DNA from: Vigna angularis
Lineage: Eukaryota; Streptophyta; Magnoliopsida; Fabales; Fabaceae
NCBI RefSeq assembly: GCF_016808095.1
Contig: NC_068973.1
Location: 11,962,501-12,026,500 of the forward strand
DNA: 64,000 nucleotides
Reading direction: 5' to 3'
The translations under genes and the position numbers were made by a program. The notes beneath the pieces were generated by a model. That model was not told where the DNA came from and did not search any database. It worked only from the letters and a program-made list of their open reading frames with translations. This document shows, one piece after another, positions 29,786-39,389 of the stretch (its first letter is position 1; every line of letters starts with the position of its first letter).

Positions 29786-30616
29786 TGTTTAATGTTATAC
29801 ATAAAATTTTAATTATGTTATTGTTTTACTTATTTTATTAATTTTAAAATTATTTATGATTTTGTATTAGTCTATAATGAAATTATATATTTTTTAATTG
29901 ATATAATTTTGTTTTCTAAATTTATTAAAATTAATAAAAGTAATTTAGAATAAAACTCTCAGTTACCTATTGCATATGGAAATTCAATTATATATATATA
30001 TATGGGATTTCCATATCCGAGAATGAAAATTTTTCGCCTATCTTATTGAGTAACAGTGCTTGGTATTCAGCTGAACAAACATTTTTCATGGAAAAAAACT
30101 GAGTTACCTATTTGAATACTCAATTATTACAAGCAAGGATTAACATTTATTTAAAAAATTCCTAAGATATTTGACAGCCATTCATTTATTTATATAATTT
30201 GTAAATATTTTATATATTATTTTATTATTCTATAATTATATTTAAGTATATGTATAATTTTTATGAATTTATAATATAATTAGATAATATGTAATTTTTT
30301 CATAATTTTCCATGTTGTTTTATGAATATTATTTAAGTAGGTTTATTTTATATAAAAATTGAATAAAACTAGTTAACTTTATTTTTATAATTATTATTTG
30401 TTGTTAATATAAAAAATGCATTTTAAATATTTAATTTTTAATAATTTTTTATATAGTTTTATGTTTATTTAACTTGGTGTTTGATTTAAGTTAGATTATA
30501 TTGTTCATAAATTTATAATTGTATAATTATTGTATTAGTTTTTATTTTATAATATAATTATAAATTATAAATTTATTGTATTATTTTTTTATTTTTTATA
30601 GGTGATTATAATTTAA

Positions 30617-33600
30617 ATGGACGAATATCATTATGGGATGGATTCTGAAATAAATCGTACCATGCAATCAGGATTTTCATCATTTATAAATGAGGTTGCT
30701 GAGGAAGATCTGACGAATAATTTCACAACAAATGAAATTTTTTCTTCTCGTGAAAACTTAATTGAATGGGTAAAAGGGATTGCAAATGATCTAGGATTTG
30801 TTGTGGTGACTATAAGATCCGATAAAGCTACCGGTCAACCTGGGAGGAAGACGTTTGTGTTGCTAGGATGTGAAAGAGGCGGAAAATATAGAAAATACAA
30901 ACCCGACCAACCTAGTGCATATGGCACCCAAAAATGTGAGTGTCATTTCCAGTTAAGGGGCAAACCATCTGGTAATGGCTATGGGTGGGTATTACAAGTG
31001 ATATGTGGATACCATAACCACGATTTAGCAAAAACTTTAGTGGGGCATCCTTATGCTGGTAGGTTAAATCCTACTGAACAAGCAATACTTGTTGATATGA
31101 CTAAAACCCAAGTAACACCAGCAAATATTTTGTTGACTCTGAAACAAAATAATGAGCATAATGTAACTACAATAAAACAAGTGTACACAGCAAGGTATAC
31201 ATATAAACGCTCATTGAGAGGGTCGAGAACTGAGTTGCAACAATTGATGATGATGTTGGATCGGGATAACTACATACATTGGAGTAGATGTGCAGAGGAT
31301 TCTGAAGTTGTTAGTGACCTCTTTTGGACACATCCTGATGCAATCAAGTTATTGAATGCATTTAATGTTGTTTTGTTAATGGATTCAACTTACAAAACAA
31401 ATAAATATCGGTTGCCATTGTTAGAGATTATTGGTATGACATCTACTGGGTTAACCTACTCAGTCGCATTTGCATTCTTATCAAGTGAGCGTCAAAATAA
31501 TTTCACTTGGGCTCTTCAAAAGCTTAGAGGTTTATTTTTGACATCTGATACTGGTCCACAAGTCATTGTCAGCGATAGAGACTTGTCTTTGATGAATTCC
31601 ATCGGCAATGTCTTTCCTCAGTCATATCAGTTGTTATGTCGCTTCCATATTTCAAAAAATGTACTAGCGAAGTGCAAAATGTTACTTGATTCTAAGGAAG
31701 CATGGGATGTCATAATGGAAGAATGGGAGAACGTCATTGGTGCGGGCGTCGCGACCCGTCAAATTTGATGTGCACGAAATTATGCAGTATAACTAGGAAG
31801 TGACTCCTAGGTCGTCTCTCAAGGACCAATTTTAGTGGTTCAGTCTCAGATCAGTCACGAAAAGGGAGGGGTTTTGTGAATGGTTTGTATGCGAGAAAAT
31901 TAAATACTGAAAGCAGTAAAATTAACCGACTGTAAAAATAAAGCTGAGAAACAACTGAATAAAGTTTTTGTAAATGTAATTTGAAAACGAAATTCTGACG
32001 ATTAAAATTAAAACACAATGGAAACTACCATTAACTTAAATTAAAATCCAATACATAGAAACTATAAAATTAAACAAATTCCAAACCTCCCCAAGGGGAG
32101 GAGGAAAAATGAGCTGCAGAAAACAAAACACCCGTGGTTGTCTTCCTAAAATTCTAACTGCCTACTAAATCTGCTGCTGATGCCCTTTTATTACCAATGC
32201 TCTGGACATACTATGTACCCCTCCTTTATTCCAGCCGAATTTCAGCCAGCTTTTCCGTTCCATTGTCTCCTTAGCATCTTGTCTTTCTTCAATTAAATGT
32301 GCCAAAAAGTAAACAAAAGGTGGGCCCTCCGTTTGTGCTGTCCGTGTGTTTTTTCTGCTTCCCTCTTCCAATGTTGCCAAATTCCTTGGACGGTGGTGCC
32401 CACACTCCAAGCTGCTATCCGCTTGTGCTTCCTCTGTTGTGCTTGCTGGATGCATCCATTCTGGGTCGTGGTGTTCTCCATCTAGCATCAATGTCCGTGC
32501 TCTGCTCGTGTTCCATTTCTCCCAGTAAAACTAATTGAATATCCACATGTGCACCGCTTGCATCTCCAAAGCAATTGAAAGAACGTGCACTCCCATCCAT
32601 TCTCCGTGTGCCTTCTTCTTTCCAGCCGAGACAACACTTCTTTACCATGCAACCTGTTTCTCAAAGTAAATCAATGCAGCTTGTGCTTTTTGCAGTTCAG
32701 CAGCTTGCTTCTCCTTCATCCACAATCCATCACCGCTGCTGCCTCTGCTCAACGTGACAACACCTTCTTCTTGGACCGTGAGCTTTCATTCTCTCACGCT
32801 GGATGCTCCGCTGCTGTCCAGCTCTCTCCTCTTGCTTTGTGAAGGCTGCTGTTGGCAGTGGATCGTGATGTGATGCTGCCTCTGCTGGACCGTGTGTTAC
32901 CATCTGCTGGTCGTGGTGCTTCTTCTCAAAGGCTGGACCGTTGAGCTTCAACCGTGTGTGCTGGACCTGCTACTGCTGGAGTCCTTGCTCTTCTTTTGGT
33001 GGACGCTGCCTCTTTCTTTCTCCATTCAGCCATGACACTTCCCCTCACACGTTCAGCCACTCTCCACGCTGTTGGATGCTTCCCAAATGTGCATGGGCCG
33101 TGTGCTTTTATTTTCTTCCAGCTCAACAGATTGAAATCAAAGAATAATCATTTTAAAATAATTTAAAGGAAGAACCTTGGAGTATGAAAGACGTGGTAGC
33201 AACCCTTGAATCCATGTGCTTCACGTTAAAATGCATCACCATTCTATGATTTATTCCTTAATTGCACACTAAACCAAAACACCATACACCAATATCACTA
33301 AGTGGCAACTTCCTCTTCACGTGAATCACCCATGACCATTCCATTTTTGCTTTCTTCAAAGCTACTCCACATTTATTTTGTCCATGGGCCCCGCTCCTCT
33401 TTTCCAATGAATGAAGTCCCTATACGTGTGCATAGCAAGAAATTGAATTTCACTTTGTTTCTCAATTTAGTTTAAAATATAATTTATCAGAAATTTCTCT
33501 TTAAAGTCCCAAAATATTATCCACAATTTTCCTACAAGTAATAATGCACATAATTAGTCTCAGATAATTCAAATTAATTAAAATAAGAATTTCCGATCAA

Positions 33601-35439
33601 ATTAAGCACAATCAAGAAAAATGGGAAAATAGTGGACAATTAAGCACCATTCCCCGATTAATTCTAGTACAATAAACTAAGTGAAGTGAAGAAAATATTG
33701 ATTCATCAGTCATGGATTGTGGAGATGAATCTATGTTTGGGGACTGTGTAAATCACTTTGAATACACCTGTCGTTCATGCCCTTTATTATTTGAATATGT
33801 GAATAATACTTGGATTATTCCATACAATACTTACTTTGTGAAGGCATGGACAAACAAAGTTATGCATTTAGGGAATACAACAACGAACAGGTATGTTTTA
33901 ATGTTATATTAGTTTACATTGTATTTGAATATTTGATAATATTGTTGATTTATTTTTGTTAGGGTTGAGTCTGCTCATTGGAACTTAAAGAAAGTATTGG
34001 GAAACAGTATGGGAGATCTTTGTTCTTGTTGGGATGTCATTCATAATGTAATTGTGTTGCAACATAATAAGATCAAAGCGTCGTTCGAAATTAGTCTGCA
34101 TCTCATGAGTGAAGCTTATAAAGGCATAAAATACAAAAAACTTGTTGGACGAGTATCTAGATATGCTTTAGGACTAATAGCTAAAGAATTAGAACGAGTG
34201 AATCTTGTAGGTCTCGATACGGGAAGATGTGGATGCTTACTTAGACGGACGTACGGTGTCCCCTGTGCCTGTGAATTAGCACGTTATGGCCCTGGTATGA
34301 TTCCTTTGGGTGAATTTCATGTGATGTGGACAAGATTGTCTATTTCAGATATTGTATCGAATGAATCACAGCCAGAGTTATCCATACAACATGAGTTGAC
34401 TATGGTTGAAGAAAAATTTAAGGAGGTTGAGATTGGAGGTAAAGTGACAATTAAACAAAAGTTACTTGACATTGTTTGTCCTGCAATGACATTTATGATA
34501 CCTCCATTGCATAAAGTTAAGACGAAGGGTGCACAAAAGAAAAAACTTCAGAGAACAAAGAGGTCTACAAAGCGTGATCCCTCATATTTTGAGCATGTAG
34601 ACACATTTCAGTCAACAATTGAATCTTCATCTGCAAAAAACAAATTTCAACTAAAGGATAAACCTAGGCAACGAAGGAGAGTACCTATGATAAACCAATT
34701 TCATCCTATTTGTCAACCATACATTCTCAATATTGTTGATGTCGTTGCTGATGGTCACTGTGGTTATAGATGCATTGCTATGTCATTAGGGCTCGGGGAA
34801 GATTTTTGGCCCATTATACGAAATGATCTTTGTAAAGAACTGAGTCAGTGTCGTGATGAATATGCGACACTAGTGGGAGGCTATGATAGACTAGAACAGC
34901 TCAGGAGGTTTTTGATGGTGGACCCACAGTCAGCGGTACGCGTTCATATACTTCACAATGTATTTATTATTTGTTTTATTAGTTTTATCATAACAATTTG
35001 TTTTATTCCTTATAGGCTAATGCAACCAAGTGGATGACTATACCAGACATTGGGTATGCAATTGTTAATCGTTATAATATCATCCTAGTTTGTCTTTCAC
35101 ATAGTCAGAACTATACAATATTCCCACTACGTATCAGACCGCCTTCTGATGTAAGACAACATCACTTAGTATGTATAGAACATGTTAACGGCAATCATTT
35201 CGTACAAGTAACATTATTATTATTATGTTTAATTGCAACACGATAAGATTTTTTTACTAATAGGGAATTTACAGGTTCAACTACAAGATGGTTATCCTTT
35301 GCCTATGACAGATGTGATATGCTCAACTAATTGTTATCCAGAGGTGCGAATGTGGTCATATTCGTATACAAATAGGATGCAAGCATTTTCAGAATTGATG
35401 GGTGTTACTACCTCCTATGTTGACTTAGCGAATTCATGA
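30617..35439 (+). pseudogene. MULE transposase (FAR1-like + MULE + SWIM) fused to an OTU protease domain; split by a solo LTR
   Basis: Coding segments are 30617-31737, 33714-33890 (one exon split by the LTR insertion), 33963-34935, 35016-35207 and 35275-35439, with GT..AG introns. Without the LTR and one target duplication they sum to 2628 nt in one frame, about 875 aa. Residues 45-135 carry a FAR1/WRKY-type zinc region (GCERGGKYR, KCECHF, CGYHNHDL). The MULE core has catalytic aspartates in LLMDSTYK (D256) and IVSDRDL (D320). The third acid probably lies after the insertion, in HFEYT. A SWIM-like finger CGC..PCAC spans C522-C536; its last ligand is Cys instead of the usual His. The C-terminal third is an OTU domain with DGHCGYR (D696, C699) and NGNHFVQV (H818), the D-C-H set of OTU cysteine proteases. 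The LTR introduces a stop soon after 31737, so the present allele should make only a truncated protein lacking part of the core. Confidence 0.9.
31738..33708 (-). mobile_element. Solo LTR, 1971 bp, inserted in the transposase exon, target duplication GTCAT
   Basis: The insert runs from TGGTGCGGGC to TTCATCA on the plus strand and is flanked by GTCAT at 31733-31737 and 33709-33713. The transposase reading frame resumes exactly after one GTCAT. In the likely sense (minus) direction it starts TGATGAATCA and ends GACGCCCGCACCA, the usual TG..CA form. It has no internal coding domain; short open frames at 32165-33166 are chance frames in its GC-richer half. It must be younger than the MULE. Confidence 0.9.
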
Positions 35440-35499
35440 TGTAATGTTGTTTTATGTAATGTTGTTTTAGTTAAAAAATGTAATGAAAACAAACATTAA

Positions 35500-36442
35500 A
35501 TATCATGCATATATAAAATTTAATGTTATTTTACAAGAATATCGGCCACATGTGTGTACATCTCTAAAGAGAAAAAGATAAGACACGTGAATGGATGTTG
35601 CAGTCTTATCAGCAAATATATTGCATCCAACTAGATGCAACAAGTATGCCCGGGCAGCGTACTCCCACAGCTGCTATTCACAATGCTCAGCATAGATGTC
35701 TCGAAGCCAGCTCAATCTGACTTTCACACCGTGAGCTGCAGTTAACTCAGCACCAGCTCTCCCGCCATCCACGCCTAAAAGCTCCACAATGGCGCATCTA
35801 CTGTCTTCAAAATCTACTTCCTTTAGATGACATAACTGCCCTAAAACTGGGAGGTGCAGCAACGATGACACATCATCTAAAGTCAAAGTCATCTCACCCA
35901 CGGGGAGATGGAAACTAGTAGTCTCGAAATGAAATCTCTCTACAAATGCCAACAGTAGACCCCTATCAACATAGTCATATGACATGCCCACCAAAGACAT
36001 CAGACCATAACCATTAATGATGTCTCTAATGCCCTCGTGGCAGGATCCTAATCTGTTTAACTTCTTCCCATGGGAGATCAACTTGATCTCCTCCCGTTCC
36101 TAAACAATAATATTTAGCGATAAAATTATTTCAACTAAACAATATTCATTAAAATTAAAGTTTTTCACTTACCCGACCCTGCCATATCGCATAAGCAACA
36201 TGGTGAATGTAATGTGTCAATACTGAAGTGTTTAATGGACCTCCAGGAAATCCACCTTCAGCAACATCCTCATGATCCTCAACTGCATCCTCGTGAAACC
36301 TCACATCTCCTTGGTCCTCAACATGAATATCAGACTCAACTGCTCCACGTCTTCTACGAGCAGAAGTTGTAGGTCTCCGCCTCTCACCCTGTGACGAACT
36401 CTCTCCGCGATGTGAAGAGGAACCTCCTCGAGTACGAGCCAT
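35500..36442 (-). pseudogene. Plant mobile domain (PMD, MAIN-like) gene carried by the MULE, with an in-frame stop
   Basis: Exon 1 is 36442-36173 (90 codons: MARTRGG start, Ser/Arg-rich, acidic, then YIHHVAYAIWQGR). Exon 2 starts at 36099 after a GT..AG intron and is open to a TAG at 35676-35674, giving 231 aa. It shows the PMD core: GYGLMSLVGMSYDYVDRGLL, FVERFHFETTSFHLPVGEMT, TLDDVSSLLHLPVLGQ and LSWLRDIY. Downstream of the TAG the same frame continues in family-like sequence (WEYAARAYLLHLVGCNIFADKTA) to about 35500, so the stop is a break inside the domain and the usual C-terminal third is missing. PMD proteins are known both as host silencing/development factors (MAIN, MAIL1) and as passengers of MULEs and gypsy elements. 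It converges on the transposase gene, about 60 bases apart. Confidence 0.85.
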
Positions 36443-36469
36443 GTCTATTCTAAATTTCTTTATTAACAA

Positions 36470-37460
36470 TAATATTATAATAATTAAAAAAATTCACTAC
36501 TAAAAAATATTAAATTATTCAAAACAATTTATTTCAAATAAAATCAATTTAACTAATTCATTATAAAATTAAATAATATATTATTACAAACAAAATAACT
36601 TAAATCTCTAACAAAATTATAAATATTGCAAATAATTACAAAAAGTAAAAATCTAATATTTCACAAAAAAAATAACAACAAATCTTTTAACTATAAAAAA
36701 AATTAATTCAAATCTTGATATAAATAAAAAATTAATTCAATTAAAACAAATTTATTAAAATAAAAATCAAATAACTATAAATTCAAAAATTATAACAGAA
36801 AGTTTAAAATAATTAGAACAGAACAATTAAAAAAATTAAAACACGAATTTTGAAGTTATTATAACAGAATATTTAAAGTAATTAAAACAGAAAATATAAA
36901 ATAATTCAAAAAAATAATATAAAATAAATAAAACAGATAAATTAAAATATTTAAATTTATTTAATTAAAAATAAAAAAAATTAATTCGAATCTTTATATA
37001 AATAAATAATTCATTCAATTATAAAAATTTTATTCAAATAAAAATCAAATAATTATAAATTAAAAATTTAAAAAAAAACAGAAATTTGAAAATTATTATA
37101 AAAAATATTTAAAATAATTATAACACAAAATATAAAATAATTAGAACAAAAAATTTAAAAAATTAAAACGGAAAATTTAAATAATTAAAATTATTTTATT
37201 AAAAGGAATAAAATTATTTCTTTATATCAATAAATAATTATTTCAAATATAACAATAAATTTAAAAATTAAAACAGAAAATTTAAAATAATTATAACATA
37301 ACATTTAAAAAAATTAAAACAAAGTTAATAATTATTATAACAAAACATCTAAAATAATAACATTTCAAATAATTCAACCAAAACGCAACAAAATAAAAAC
37401 CGAATATTAAATTAAAACATAATATAAACAAAATAAAAAAAAAACAACATAAAATTGGGT
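36470..37460. other. AT-rich internal MULE sequence
   Basis: About 1 kb of A-rich sequence made of loosely repeated AATTATAACAGAAAATTTAAA-like pieces. No coding potential. It lies upstream of the PMD gene and may hold its promoter. Confidence 0.55.
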
Positions 37461-37484
37461 TGGAGAGTTAGACAGGGACTCAGT

Positions 37485-37531
37485 CGGATCTCTATAACCG
37501 ATTTAGCATTCATCGGATCTCCATAACCGAT
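37485..37531. repeat. CGGAT-N8-CCGAT motif, two copies, right side of the MULE
   Basis: CGGATCTCTATAACCGAT at 37485-37502 and CGGATCTCCATAACCGAT at 37514-37531 are the right-hand counterparts of the left array at 29510-29782. Confidence 0.8.
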
Positions 37532-37756
37532 TTCTATCAGCATAAAAATCAACACGAAACAACCTTCATTGGGTGCTCAAAGGGACTGTGGGTGGGTATT
37601 TCTCTGAATTGGCCGGTGCTGGATGAGCTCCTCTATCTCTCTGGCCTTCGCGTGACGACCAACGGAACGACCAACGGACAACCTCTGTGCGAGAATGGAC
37701 GACCTCTGTCTGCAATAATGGACAACCTGTGTGTGTGCGACAATGGAAGAGGAAAC

Positions 37757-37868
37757 TGCTGGGTGCTACTAGAAAACTTCCGATTTGAAAGAAAAGTAGT
37801 GTGCTGGGTGCTACTGGAAAGCTTCCGATTTGAAGGAAAAGCAGTGTGCTAGGTGCTACTAGAAAGAG
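37757..37868 (+). repeat. 45-bp tandem repeat, about 2.5 copies, near the MULE right end
   Basis: The unit starting TGCTGGGTGCTACT repeats at 37757, 37802 and 37847, the last partial. It is translatable on the plus strand as a repeated CWVLLE.FRFE peptide, but no wider gene context supports translation. Confidence 0.8.
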
Positions 37869-38096
37869 GAAACGCAGAGGAGAGGGGCCTGGTGTTGGGT
37901 CCTGCTGTGTGGTATAGAAATGAAATGGAAGATTGAGAATGAGATGAGAGAGAGAAAGTGGAAATAATATCTCTGACAGAATCTTTGACCACTTTTAATT
38001 TTTTCTTTTAAAATATTAAATCCTCTTAATTATGGGTATTAATGATGGATAATGTAGGTATTTTAAAAAAATTTGGAGGTACAGATGAAACACTTA

Positions 38097-38117
38097 GAGG
38101 TGCAGGGTGAAGCACTC
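38097..38117 (-). repeat. Right terminal inverted repeat of the MULE
   Basis: Inverse partner of 28900-28920. It is followed directly by the TTATATTTG target duplication. Confidence 0.88.
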
Positions 38118-38126
38118 TTATATTTG

Positions 38127-38985
38127 TTTATCATTTTATACGTATTGTGTGAAAACAACAGTGTTTCTTCTTAGGATATGTTTGAAAACATTTATTCATG
38201 TTTATTTTAGAGTTAAATTAGTCTTATTCAAATTTAATTGTCCATTTTAAATTTTGATTCATCAAAGTGTTATTGCCTTTTTTTTTCTAATGGAAAATAA
38301 CTCTATAAAAACTTAAGTTATAACTTTGCAAACCATGTGAAATTCACCGTTATAAACATAATTATAATGATCAATAAATTCGCTTAAGAAATATTTTACA
38401 ATAAAGGAATAAAATGTAAAAATTATTAAAAGTTAAATGATGTCTTGATTATTTTAATAAAGGAAAGATACTTAAGCTTTAGTATTTATGAATTATACAA
38501 TTACTTTTTCACTTTACATATAATCCTTTATTTATTTTCATAGCTTTAAGAGCCGTTTTGTTGGATAAAGCTAATCAAATTAATAATTCTCAAAATAGTT
38601 AGATTGTACCAAAATTTCCGAGTCTTTGTTTATTTTTTCTTTCTTTTAGTTAAATATCATTTTGTGTTAAGTTGATTCAATTTAATTTTTTTCATTCAAT
38701 TTATATAATGTCACATATCAATTTATAATATTTTTTTAAGGTTTTTTTTCATGTATCAGGTCATGTCGTGTCGCGTCAGAGCTGTGTCCTGTTATGTGTC
38801 AATGTATATATTAACATGAGCACCATTTGATCATGTCAGTGATTGTATCTTCAATTCCTATATTTAAAACTTTAATTCGACTGAGTTTTAATTCTTTTGA
38901 AATGGAGTAATGTTGTTTATGTACAAAATGGAATCAAAATTAGTTATTAAATTTAATTATAACTTATAATATATATATAATATAT
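38127..38985 (+). repeat. Right half of the MULE-interrupted repeat
   Basis: Collinear with about 23320-24150. The other half is at 28843-28890, left of the MULE. Confidence 0.85.
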
Positions 38986-39125
38986 ATGAGTCACCAAAAT
39001 AACACTCAACTATTTTTAGAAACACTTATTCACACACAAAAAGTAGTATATGTACACAAATTAAAGATCTAATCACTCTTTAATGATCCTAATCGAATAA
39101 AAATTCATTTTGAGTGAACCATTAA

Positions 39126-39382
39126 TATTTTGTTCACTTAAATGGATTTGGGGAAAGTGATTGAATGAACTTGAGAGAATTTAAGGATAATTTTTTGTTG
39201 TTTATTTGAGTGAATTTGGAGGTAAGTGAGAGTGGATTTTGAAAGTAAATTTTTTCCTATACAACACTAATTCACAAACTATACTTCCAAATCCACTCAA
39301 ATAAACAACAAAAAAATTACCTTTAAATTCTCTCAAATTCATTCAATCACTCTCCTCCAAATTCATTCAAGTGAACAAAGCC
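39126..39382. mobile_element. Tourist-like MITE, 257 bp, target duplication TAA
   Basis: The left and right halves are inverted copies over about 110 bases each, with ends near TTGTTCACTT and AAGTGAACAA. TAA lies directly outside both ends (39123-39125 and 39383-39385), the 3-bp duplication typical of PIF/Harbinger MITEs. It has no coding capacity. Confidence 0.75.
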
Positions 39383-39389
39383 TAAATGT

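Larger units (their letters stand above)
28900..38117 (+). mobile_element. Mutator-like element (MULE), 9218 bp, with TIRs and 9-bp target duplication
   Basis: The nonamer TTATATTTG occurs directly outside both ends (28891-28899 and 38118-38126). The left end GAATGTTTCATCCTGCACC and the inverted right end GAGTGCTTCACCCTGCACC match at 18 of 21 positions, with weaker similarity further in (ACCTCCAAATTT-like, then AAAATRCC). Inside are a MULE transposase gene reading rightward (30617-35439), a convergent plant-mobile-domain gene (36442-35500) and subterminal 18-bp motifs. The transposase gene is interrupted by one solo LTR (31738-33708). The host sequence without the element is preserved at 23260-24150. 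A 9-bp duplication and a MURA-type transposase together define a MULE. Confidence 0.93.

Noticed and set aside
32165..33166. Many overlapping frames on both strands around 32.2-33.2 kb
   Set aside because: They lie wholly inside the solo LTR at 31738-33708, overlap each other in several frames, and match no domain.
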